Positions 10,211 to 20,700 of a stretch of 64,000 nucleotides of DNA are shown here, in pieces. Position 1 is the stretch's first letter. The number at the start of each line of letters is the position of its first letter. The DNA is taken from contig NC_071615.1 of NCBI RefSeq assembly GCF_014839835.1, positions 1,736,001 through 1,800,000 of the forward strand, in the 5' to 3' direction. The notes beneath the pieces are model-generated. The model was not told the origin of the DNA and did no database searches. It saw only the letters and a program-made list of their open reading frames with translations. Source of the stretch: Dryobates pubescens (lineage: Eukaryota; Chordata; Aves; Piciformes; Picidae). The position numbers were made by a program, and so were the translations under genes.

Positions 10211-13200
10211 CTAGATTTTGTACAAAAAGCTGGGGACATAGTCAAATCTGAGCAGGGGGCTCACCCCCTGGCCGGGTTCCTGAATGTACTGCAGCTTCAG
10301 CAGCTCCGCCAGATACTGCACGATTTTGACGTCTTCGTTGGCGAGGCCCAGCTGAAGCTTCAGGAAGTTCATCCTGCGGCTGGCCACGGAGTCCTCCGCC
10401 TCCCTTTCGCTGATGGGAAGGTGCAAATGGTGGCAGAAGGTGAAGAGGAAGGCTTTTGAGCACAGCTGGGTGAGGATGCTCTGGACGTGCATGTAGTAGG
10501 TGCTGCCGCGCTTGATCTGGGTGCGGTGGTCTGCCAGCCGGGGCACCACGGAGCCCTTGTAGAGAGGGCAGCGCAGAGTCTTGCTGTCGGCGTCCAGGAT
10601 GCTGACGTAGCGACTGTAGCGGCTCAGGGCGTGCAGCACGTTCACCCCCCCCGGAGACACCGTCCTGCAAGGGCAAGCAGAGAGGTCACAGCTGTCCAGG
10701 GGAGCGCACAGACCGGCAGCAGGCTGTACCCAGGGCCCTGCACTTTCCCCCTCTAGCTCATAGGACGTTAGGGGTTGGAAGGGACCTTCGAGGATCATTG
10801 AGCCAACCCCCCTGCCAGAGCAGGGCCACACAACCCAGCACAGGTCACACAGGAACACGTCCAGATGGGTCTTGAAAGTCTCCAGAGAAGGAGACTCCAC
10901 AGCCTCTCTGGGCAGCCTGTGCAGTCTCCTCTCCCAGGTAACAAACAAGAGGAAACGGCCTCAACGTTGTGCCAGGGGAGGCTTGGGTTGGACAGGAGGA
11001 ACAATGTCTTCCCCCAAAGGGTTGTCAAGCCCTGGAACAGGCTGCCCATGGAGTGGTGGAGCTGCCACCCCTGCAGGGCTTTAAAAGCCATGCAGGTGTG
11101 GTGCTGAGGGACATGGTTCAGAACCAGACTTGGCAGTGTTAAAGGCTGGTTGGGCTCAATGATCTTAAAGGTCTCTTCCAACCAAAACAATTTTGAGATT
11201 CTATGAACTGTCTCTCCAGCCCTGCCAGATCCCAAAGAAACCTCAATCCCCTGGATCCCCACAAGCACCAATCCATCCTGTGCTGCTTCGTAACACAACA
11301 TGGCTTGGGGCAGCTTCCTCCCTTGGTGACATGGAGGAGGAGTGACAGGAAGCCTCTGGTGAACAGAAGCAAATCCTGCAGCAGATGGTAGGTTCTGGAT
11401 GTGACAATGAGGACCTAGAAACCCAAACCAGTTCCTCCTTGCTAAGAACTCCACTCTCCCCCCATACAGCTGGCTTGGGAGGGAGCTGCTCTGAGGCAGC
11501 TGAAGCCCAGAGCAGAGCAGAATTTTCTGCCCTTCCTTTAACAGGGGAACCATCCTTAAACCAGAATATTCCCTGGCCAAGGTGTTTTTCACTCAGGTGC
11601 AAACCCACTGCACATTCCCAACACACACTCACCCAACGAGCCTACACGAGCCCTATTTAAATGCAAACGACAAGCCTACGCCAGCTACCTCCCGCTCTTC
11701 AGCTCTGCATGGCTCGAGTCACCGGGTTGAGATGGAGCTCCCAGCCCTAAACCAGGAGCCCCAGCTGCTGGGCTGGGACTGCCCCAGTGCCCTGACAGCG
11801 TCTGGCCTTAGCACCCTGCCCACAATGCTTCATTCAGCCTCCGAGCTGCTTCCCAAAGCCCTTTTACAAACGGTTTGCCGAGAGCACCCACGGCAAACCC
11901 AACAGCTCATTCACATTCTGCAGGGGAGAGCTGGGATGACTGACACATGTCACAGGCAGTTTTGAGGGGAAGAAAATAGGACTTCTGTTTACAAAAGCTG
12001 CAGCTAAGCACAAACACTGAGCAACAATTAAACACTCAGGGCTCTTAAAAGCCTCACCGACAGACAGAGGGGTTTGGGAGCAGCTGTGGGCAGAGCTGTC
12101 AGCCTGTCTCACAAGCAGAGGGATGAGGGGAAACTCACAGTCTGGGATGATTTCATCACCCACAACCCCCAGCAACAAAATGCTCAGCAGCCCAGAAAGC
12201 ACGTTTCTGTATTCTGGCTTTTGTGCTGCTCAGAAGCACGATTGCAGGAGCTACTTGTGGCCAGCAGGGTAAGGGAGGGGATTCTGCCCCTCAGTTCCAC
12301 TCTGCTGAGACCCCACCTGCAGTGCTGGAGCCAGCTCTGGAGTCCTCAGCACAGACAGGGACCTGTTGGAGCAGGGCCAGAGGGGGCCACAGCAATGCTG
12401 GGAGGGCTGGAAGCCCTCTCCTGTGAGGCCAGGTTGAGAGGGTTTGGGTTGTTCAGCCTGGAGAAGAGAAGGCTCCAGGGAGCCCTTGTGGCCTTTCAGT
12501 GCTAAAAAGGACTGATCAGAAAGCTGGGGACAGACCTTTGAACAGGGCCAGTTGTGAGAGGACAAGGAGGGATGCCTTGAAACTGAAAGAGAGAGATTCA
12601 GACTACAGAGAAAGAAGAAAGTCTACAATGAAGGTGGTGAGACCTTGGCCCCAGTTGTCCAGAGAGATGGCAGATGCCCCATTGCTGGTCAGGTTGTTTG
12701 GGGCTCTGAGCAACCTGCTCCAGTTGCAGATGTCCCTGCTGACTGCAGGAGGGTTTGGACTAGACGACCTTTAGATGTCCCTTCCAAGCCAATCCATTCT
12801 GTGATTCTATTTCAGCCACACTCTGGGCAATGGGCTGCTGCTCTGACTCATGTCTCCATGCTGGTGACAGCCAGAGCCATTCCCAGTCAGACCTGTACCT
12901 GAAGCACCAGAGCACATCCTGGTAACACCAAGAAAATCCTTTTCACAGCAACCACAAAGGCAGGGCTGAAGTCCTGAGCACTGAGCCATCACTGTGTGCT
13001 AATATAAACCATGAAACCACATTTCAGGCCTGTGGGCTGGGGAAGGGGTGCCTGCTCTCACGATGCTCCTCACCCTGAGCAGAAGTCTCCTCTGCATCTG
13101 AACTGCACCACAGCCCACACAGCTCCACAGACTCGTTTTTCTTGCACTAAGGCTTGTTATAAATAACTCTCTGTCCATCTGTACCCCCAAAGAGAGAGCC

Positions 13201-16200
13201 CAGCAGCTTCACAGGCTCCACGCCTCCACCCTTTCCCCACAGCACCGGGCCAGCACATCCTCACCAACACAGCCCACAGCGCTGGCACTCCAATTTCTGA
13301 CCCACCTAGCTCATCAACAGCTCATCAACAGCTGATGCCCTCTTCACCAGCATCCATGAGGAAAAACCCTGTACCAAAGCATCCATTTCAAAGCCAAAAT
13401 ACTGGCTAGACACATCAGGGGGCGGGGGAAAGCAGAGCACAGACAGAAACCCAGCACGGTGGAAGCTGGAAGGGGCCTCTGCAGATCATCTAATCCAAAC
13501 CCCCAGCTAAAGCAGGGCACCCACAGCAGCTTGCCCAGGATCACAATATCCAGGAGAGTTTGGAATCTCTTGAGGAGACTCCACAACCTCTCTAGGTAGC
13601 CTGCCCCAGGGTTCCAGCACCCTCACAGCACAGTTCCTCCTCCTGTTCAGATGCCACCTCCTGGGTTCCAGTTTGTGCTCACTGCCCCTTGTGTCTGGGC
13701 ACCACTAGAAAGACTCTGGCCCCATCCTCTTGAAACCCACAGGCTCTAGCTCTGGCTGAGCATTGAGAAGATGCCTTCTCAGGCTGCTCTTCTCCAAGCT
13801 CAACAGTCCCAGGTCTCTCAGCCCTTTCACCTCACAGAGTTGCTCCAGGCCCCTCAGCAGCTTTGCAGCCTCTGCTGGACTCTCTCCAGTCATTTCTTGT
13901 CTCTCTTGAACTGGGGAGCCCAGAACTGGACACAATACTCCAACTGTGGCCTCACTAGGGCACAGTAGAGGGTGAGGAGAACCTCCCTGGACCTGCTAGC
14001 TACAGTCTTCTTAACAGACCCCAAGATACCATTGGCCTTCTTGGCTGCAAGAGCCCACTGGTGGCTCATGGTCAGCTTGTCCACATAAGGGACTCCAGCA
14101 GGAAAACAGTGGGACTCATCTTTGTTTTTTTGTTTCACCAGGTAAAAAACACAGAGGGAAACCTCCTAGCCAGATACCTCCTACGAGCCAGGCAGCAAGG
14201 GCCTAGAAGATGACTTAAATATTAACTCTCAAGTAAGGCTGGATATTAAGAGAGACAAAATTACTCCCCTTCCACACCCCATCAGCAGGAACTCATGGGA
14301 GGTAATCAGAGAGAGGCTTCCCTTGCACACTCGTCCCCCTCTGAAATTCTCACCCAGGAGAAGCAGTTTTCCTCACACCCCCAGCCCCAGGGAAGCAAAC
14401 AGTCCCTCGGTTTTACCTCTGGAGCCCAATCAGCTTCCACTTCTGGAAATCCACCACGTGGAGGGGGGAGGTGACCCAGTGCTTGACAGGCTTGGCATAG
14501 AGGCTGCAGTTGGGCACAAAGATGGAGAGTGCGGTCACGAGCCTCTTGACCATAGCTTCCTCTTCCCCCAGCACGATCAGGGTCCTGCCGCTGAGCAGGG
14601 AGTAGATGGCAGGGTGGGCGAAGGGGTACTGCCGGATGAAGCGCAGCGCGTTCTGCCCGGCCTTCTTCCTGTGCCTCTCGCTGGCCTGGCAGTGGTGGGC
14701 AGGGGACGGGGTCCTGTCGGAGCACGTGGAGGCCGCGCTGCTGATGTAGCTTGTGGAGTCTGAGCACTCATCCAGGCTGCTCTTGCTGAGCTCCCTGCTG
14801 CCCGTCAGGTAGCGCGAGTCAAGCTCGCAGGGCAGGAGCCCCCCCGAGATGCCCTCGTGGGAGGGGAAGCCCCCAAAGCTCCCATGCAGCCCCTGCTCAA
14901 CCTGCCGGTAGGGCTGGGGGGGGATCCTGACCACCCCATCCTCATCGCAGGCTTTCTGTCCCAGCTCAGGCAGAGGCTCCAGGAAGCTGGGACTCTCCTT
15001 CCCAATACAACAGGCAGAATCCACCTGCACCAAGTTCTCCTGGTTCGAAATGTCATCCTGCTCGTCCGGGTTTAGTTTGGGGGTGAATCGAAGGCCTCCC
15101 TCTTCGTCATCCACGTAAGGCTCCTCATTAATGGCACTTGGGTAGCTCGCTTTGAGGTCTTCCGGGATGAGCGACTCGGAGGGACAGGTGCTGAGCACCT
15201 CGATACTGTCCTCGCTGACGGTCCTGCGGCTGCCCACCTTGCTCCTGCCCGCCTGGGGGCTGGAGCTGACGGGCAGGCTGGCCTGGCTCTCCGATTTGGT
15301 CAGGCCAGACGCGGACTTCTCCGTTCCGAGAACCTCAATGCTCTCACCGCTGCTGATGCTGCCTTTAAGGTCGGCGTCGAGATAGTCCAGGTTCTCCTGG
15401 TGTTCCAGCGTGAGGGAGTCGGCCAGCTGGGGCTCCTGGGAGTCCTCGATTTCCTGCTCCATCTTGATGGGCACACTCTCCACGCTGGATTTGTAGGACC
15501 CCAGGTTGATGACCACCTTGGGAGCGGAGGGCTCCTCTGAGCACTTTCCATCGACGGCATCTTGGCTGAGCCCCTGGCAGCCTCTGTGCTGTTTCTCAGG
15601 TGGTTTTTCATCCAGAAAAGATACATCCTCAAAGAGGAAGTTAGTTACACTTTGCTGCTTTAAGAGGGCCCTGCTGATCTGCTCTGTCAGGAGGTAGCAC
15701 ACATCACCTCTGAAAGTCCTCTCAATCTGGTGCAACTGGTCAAGGGTTTGGGTGAAGAAATAAATATCACAGAGTTCCTCTAGCGTCTTCAGCTTCTTGT
15801 CAAAGCATTTGGCAGACTTGGCTTTGATGAGCTTGGGAGTGTAGGATGGCACGTGGCTGTAAAGCTGCGTCTCAGCAGGCTCAGAGAGGTCAAAGGTAGT
15901 CAGGTCCGGATCGCAGCCCGCATCAGCCTGATCCAGGGCGCACTCTGGCTCGTAGGGCTGGAAGTTGGACTCCTTCAGCTTCCTGTAAGGATAGGACCTG
16001 ATCTGTTTCAGCAGATCTTGGTGCTCAATGATGGATTTTTCCACGCTGGCCAGCTCGTTGGCCTTCTCGATGGCCTGGGTGGTGTAATAGCCTTTGTCAT
16101 TGGATTTCTTCTGTATCTCAGTCTCATTGTGCAGGACAGTCCTGGTGTAGTCAAGATCTTTCAATTTCTTTTCCAGTTCACTAGCAAAAGCTTTCCGGTT

Positions 16201-16758
16201 CCCTGTCTTTAGGCATTCAGAGGCTTTGGAGAACTCTGTGGAGAGTTCTTGGAACTGCTGCATGATTTTGTGCTCATCAGCAGAAATGTAGGCCATGCAG
16301 AAGGGCCTCACAAAACCCCTGGCTTCAAGGTCGTAGAGAGTCAAGTGGTGGACATAGGCGAAGGCCCCTTCCTTTGAATCCCCCAGCACCACTTTGGAAT
16401 CCTCCACAAAGTTCAGCTTCGGGTAGGCAGAGCCAGGAGGGTGCCCCACGAAGGAAGCCTGGTAATCCACAGACATGATCCGAAGGGAAAAATAATTGAG
16501 ATCGAACGTGCCTGACACCTTGGCGTCATCGGGGATGGTCAGGAGGGGCTGAGGCCCTACTTGCTCCGAGAACTCGGAGATGAGGATGAAGTCCCGGGTG
16601 AACTTGGAGTTGGCGACCTTGGCCCAGGGGTTGGCGCCGTGGCTGGCGAAGGGGAAGAGCGGCACCGAGTACTCCTCGGGCAGGGGCGGCTCGCTGTACA
16701 GCTCATCCTCCAGCTCCTCGTCTCGGGTGAAGGCCACCACGTCAGGGGCGCTGATCAT
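10211..16758 (-). CDS. SMCR8: SMCR8, DENN-family subunit of the C9orf72-SMCR8-WDR41 complex
   Basis: Partner of C9orf72 and WDR41 in a complex with GAP activity that controls autophagy, lysosomes and mTORC1 signalling. There are two coding exons: 16758-14417 (2342 nt, most of the protein) and 10664-10211, joined AG/G to give 931 residues against 937 in human. The start reads [20 protein letters not shown]. The N-terminal longin/DENN part holds [20 protein letters not shown] and [15 protein letters not shown]. The middle is acidic, serine-rich and low-complexity. The C-terminal DENN part has [20 protein letters not shown] and [20 protein letters not shown], ending [10 protein letters not shown]. 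The single 3.75-kb coding intron holds at least four CR1 fragments. The gene diverges from TOP3A across a shared CpG-rich promoter. Confidence 0.97.
10752..10937 (-). mobile_element. CR1 fragment, minus, in SMCR8 intron
   Basis: Begins with the reverse complement of a CR1 3' end ('aggggttggaagggacctt') and runs through 'agcacaggtcacacaggaac' to 'gcctctctgggcagcctgtg'. It abuts an oppositely oriented CR1 at about 10938. Confidence 0.88.
10938..11204 (+). mobile_element. CR1 fragment, plus, in SMCR8 intron
   Basis: Sense CR1 from 'aacaagaggaaacggcctca' through 'aagccctggaacaggctgcc' to the 3' end 'aggtctcttccaaccaaaac' and 'gagattctatg'. It is head-to-head with the fragment on its left. Confidence 0.88.
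12230..12811 (+). mobile_element. CR1 fragment, plus, in SMCR8 intron
   Basis: Sense CR1 with 'ttgttcagcctggagaagag' in the body and the 3' end 'gggtttggactagacgacct' followed by 'ccattctgtgattctat'. The left limit is approximate. Confidence 0.87.
13452..14120 (-). mobile_element. CR1 fragment, minus, in SMCR8 intron
   Basis: Antisense CR1, the longest in the window. It opens with 'ggaagctggaaggggcctct', carries 'ttgaactggggagcccagaa' and 'tggcctcactagggcacagt', and extends 5' into 'gagcccactggtggctcatg', a segment usually lost from short copies. Confidence 0.87.
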
Positions 16759-17000
16759 ATTTCCCGCAGGAGGGGACCGACATGGAGCACCGAGGCCCCT
16801 CCCGGTCCCCCCCCGCTTTCACCGCCGCCGGGCGTTGCGGGAGGCCCCGCCACAGCTCCGGCCCCCGCCGCGGCCCCTTCTCCCGCCGCCACCGCCTCAC
16901 TGCTCCGCCACGGCCCGGGGCCGCCGGCCCCGCTGCCCCACCGGCCCCCGCTCCGCCGCCGCTCCCCTCACGGACGCCGCAGTCCGGCAGCCATCTTGGA

Positions 17001-17010
17001 GTCACATGAC
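17001..17010. promoter_or_regulatory. MiT/TFE-like E-box GTCACATGAC
   Basis: Matches the M-box/CLEAR-type core (TCACATGA) bound by MITF, TFE3 and TFEB. It lies 243 bases upstream of the SMCR8 start codon. The motif is seen; function is inferred from SMCR8's role in lysosome and autophagy control. Confidence 0.4.
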
Positions 17011-17193
17011 GCCACGACCTCTCACCCCCGGTCCGGAAGCGCAGCCGCGGCCCCGCACCGCTCCTCACGCCTTCTGCTGCTTTGGTAACCTTCGCCGCTC
17101 CTCGGCGTTACTTAACCTCTTACGGGCCCGGACTCCGGAGGAAACAGGACACTGAAGCGGGGCCGCGGCGCGCGATCGAGGGGCGCCGCGGGG

Positions 17194-17211
17194 CACCCTG
17201 GGAGCTGTAGT
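17194..17211 (-). promoter_or_regulatory. ZNF143/THAP11-type site
   Basis: On the minus strand it reads ACTACAGCTCCCAGGGTG, a close match to the conserved ACTACAnnTCCCA promoter element. Such sites are typical of CpG-island housekeeping promoters. Confidence 0.6.
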
Positions 17212-17774
17212 TCTCTTTCCCGCCACGGTGGCGCTTTACGGCAGGACGTAACGGCGAGGGAAAGCGCGGCGCGTCCCGCCGCTGTTTGCGACGGGGCCGG
17301 CGCGGGAGTCAGCGCCGTGCCGTGAGGACAAACCGGGAAGGAGAGGGGGCTGCCCCAGGTGAGGAGAGCCCGGCCGGGGGGAGATCGGGGCGGGGAGGGG
17401 CTGTCCTTCGTGAGGAGAGCCTGGCCGGGCGGGGAAAGGAGCTGCCCCGGGTGAGGGAGGGCCCGAGGGGTGCGCGGGCAGCTCCGGCGCCTGAGGGAAG
17501 GCCTTGGCAGGGCAAAGGGGGCAGGGGAGCGGGCAGGACCCGGTGGGTAGCTGTGCCTGGTGGGGGGTAGAAAGCTTCGTTATCTGCATGCAGCAATGAG
17601 GGGGTGGCAGAGCGGCCGGGAAGAGGATGCCCTCGGTTCTCCCGGGGCTTCCCGTTAAAAGGTGGCCGTGCAGGGGACATTCGGCCACGCTCTCCATCCT
17701 TGGCAGGACCCGGACCCAGGGCGAGGACACAGCAGCATGCCTTGGCCCCTCGGGAGCTGTCGCCGGCTCTTGTG

Positions 17775-20700
17775 ATGAGCTTTCAAGCGAGGCTCGTGGC
17801 CAGCTGTGGGCTCAGGATGCTGCCGCAGCCCTGGCGCTTCTTCTCCCGGGCTGCAGAGGACGTGGCGTGGCAGAGGATCCGGAAGGTCCTGTGCGTAGCT
17901 GAGAAGAATGATGCTGCCCGAGGGATTGCAGAGCTGCTCTCCAACAGCAGGATGCGACGGGTAGGGATATACCGCACCTCCTTACCACTGCCTCTTAGTG
18001 GTACAGGTGTATGCAGCAGGCCACCTCACCAGGGTCAGCGTACAGCACAGTTCTGCCCTTGAGTGGAGCCTGTGTCTGGTGTGGCAGCCTCTGCACATTC
18101 AGCAGAGCATGGCATGGGCAGTTCATATTGACATGTGCAAATCTTGCCCTGTTTTTGCCTCTGACCATTTCTGATCACATGAGGGGACAAGAACAGCCTT
18201 GTTTTGTGAACAAACACTACTTGCTCAAACATATTTGGGAGCTGGATGCCTTTTCCTTGAGGCTGTTGGAATGCAGCCTGCCAGCTGCACCCACTCTGCC
18301 TGAGCTGTCTTCCCTGGGTACTGAGCTCCACAGTGAGTGCTGCCTCTGTCGTTCCTTGCTTCACAGCATATGCAAAAGGCTTCAGGGACTGAAACCATCT
18401 CTTGCTGCACATTACCTGTCAAAAAGCACCTCTCCTGCAGAGTCAACAAGTTCAGGAGTTTGTCAGTGTTCACATAATAAAGCAAAGATGGTTTGTGATT
18501 TGGAGAAGGGGGTTCAAATATCTCCTCTCTGCTGCTTTGGTTTGTGACTGCATCACCACTTTGTATGTTCAAGCTAAGGAGATAGAAGATGCCTCTAGAG
18601 CAGAAGTCCATTGGAGTGAAGGGTGTTACTAAGAGCCTGAGCACTGACAGTCAAGGAAAATGCCATCCAATACCCAGTCTAGGAACTTCCACACATCTCA
18701 AGTTAGGTGGAGGGTGGTCTTAGGGACCCAGAGCTGGCACACTGATTGTCATGTGGAGCAGGACAACTTGTCAGGAACAGAACTGACCCACCCCACTCAA
18801 CAAATCTATTTCCCACCGTTTGTCATCACTGGGGGGAGATAACCCTGGCAGCCCCTTTAGGCCTGGTTTAAAACACTCTTAGATTGGAGAGCACCAGGCT
18901 TAAAGCCCTCTTACCTTGAACAGCAACATTTCAATGTCTCCATTGAACACCACAGTCAATCCCCATCACCCTGCTGCAGTTTCCATGAGTACAGTACCTG
19001 GTTTTCACCCCATGCTCCCCTCTGCCCTGCTCTACTGGTGTCTGTAAAGTGAAGCCAAACATTTGTTCTCTGTTGGGAGCCATTCACTCATGGACTTTCC
19101 TTTTCCTTCCAGCGAGAAGGGTTTTCCAAGTTCAACAAGATCTATGAGTATGACTACCAGATGTTTGGCCAGGTAGAGTTCTCTTTCATTCTGCTTTTGT
19201 ATTAGAGAAGTGCAAAAAAAGGTTTAATTATTCCAAATCATTTGCCAGGAGTTACCAAACACACATCCAGTGACAGGGACACTTTGTCCAAAGATGAGGA
19301 GAAGTCAGATGTTCTTTTCCTGGCTCAACCACTGACCTGTTTTCTTGCTTGTAAGACAACTTTCTGGGTTTGCATCAGTCAAAAAGATGCTATTCAGAAT
19401 TGGAAGCTTCCTCTTTAGCTGTCAGTAGAGAGAAGACCTCTGCTGCTGTTAGGATCTCCCAGCAGCAGGGAGGTGTCGCTGGTTGTGTAAAGTGAGAGCT
19501 GCATCAAGATCTTGGGGCTGTGGGTGGTTTACAGGGTGCTAATTACCTTGCTGTGTCTCTTGCAGAACGTTACAATGGTGATGACATCTGTGTCAGGACA
19601 CTTGCTGGCTCATGATTTTAAGATGCCCTTCCGCAAATGGTCAGTATTTGGTCCCCCCTCGCGGGCACTGGGGTGTTGTGTTCTGCTGTCAGCTGCTGAG
19701 CAGGGGATGCCAAGGTCAGACTGGGGTGCAGGGAGAGACTGACACCCCCTGAAGAGCACAGAATCACAGAATGTTAGGGGCTGGAAGGGACCTCAAAAGC
19801 TCATCCAGTCCAACCCTACTGCCAGAGCAGGATCACCTGGAGCAGATCACAGAGGAATGCATCCAGACAGGTCTTGAAGATCTCCAGAGGGAGACTCCAC
19901 AACCTGCCCCAGGCAGCCTGCTCCAGGGCTCTGTTGCCCTCAAAGGGGAAAAACTCCTCCTTATGTTTCCATGGAACTTCCTATGCCTCAGCTTCCACCA
20001 CTGCCACTCATCCTGTCATTGGCTCCATCCTCTTGGCACTCACTCTTTACATCTTTGTAAACATGAATGAGGTCACCCTCAGGCTCCTCCTCTCCAAGCT
20101 AAATAGCCCTCAGCTGCCTCAGTCTCTCCTCATAAGGAAGATGTTCCACTCCTTTAATCATCTCTGTGGCTCTGCCCTGGATTCTCTCTAGTACCATCCT
20201 GTCCTTGAACTGAGGGGCCCAGAACTGGACACAATATTCCAGATGAGGCCTCACCAGGGCAGGGTGGTGAGTATCAGATTTTGTATAAAATAGCTAAAAT
20301 ATTGTTTCAGCTTGGTCTTCAGAGTGCTTAAGTACCCCAAAGTCATGGCAGTGGTTAAAATACAGTAAGGCAGACCCAAAGAATTAAACTGATTCCAACA
20401 CTGGATGGATGTTGTTGTGTTCTTTGTCCTGGGGAGTGAGGTGCTTTCTCCAGCTTCCCTCCCCTTTGTTCTCTGGGCTTGAAACAAGAGAAGTTGCTTA
20501 TTTTAGGGCTGCCTTCCAGATTTGCTCTTTTCTCTGGTTGCTTTTTGGTTCTGTTGCTTTTAAGTGTAAATTACTTGCACAAGTCCAAATGATTTTGGAC
20601 TTTGGCCCATAATAGAATTTATTCCTACTTCAAGGAGTTGAAGAGCACAGCAGTACAGCAGCATTTAGTCTCTCACAATACCTTTTAGTCTTTCTTAAGC

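Larger units (their letters stand above)
16759..17774. promoter_or_regulatory. Divergent CpG-island promoter of SMCR8 and TOP3A
   Basis: A GC- and CpG-rich 1-kb gap between the start codons of two divergent genes, with no coding potential of its own. Visible motifs: YY1-type CCATCTTG at 16991-16998, the palindrome-like E-box GTCACATGAC at 17001-17010, ETS-type CCGGAAGC at 17033-17040, and a ZNF143/THAP11-type site at 17194-17211. The region must also hold both 5' UTRs; start sites are not visible. Confidence 0.8.

Noticed and set aside
10795-11592. A 265-residue minus-strand open frame in the SMCR8 intron.
   Set aside because: It crosses two opposed CR1 fragments and unique intron sequence, so it cannot be one CR1 protein; it matches nothing else.
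13452-14120. Long repeat considered as a retroviral or LTR fossil.
   Set aside because: Its internal strings and 3' end are those of CR1, a non-LTR LINE; no LTR ends or viral parts are seen anywhere in the window.
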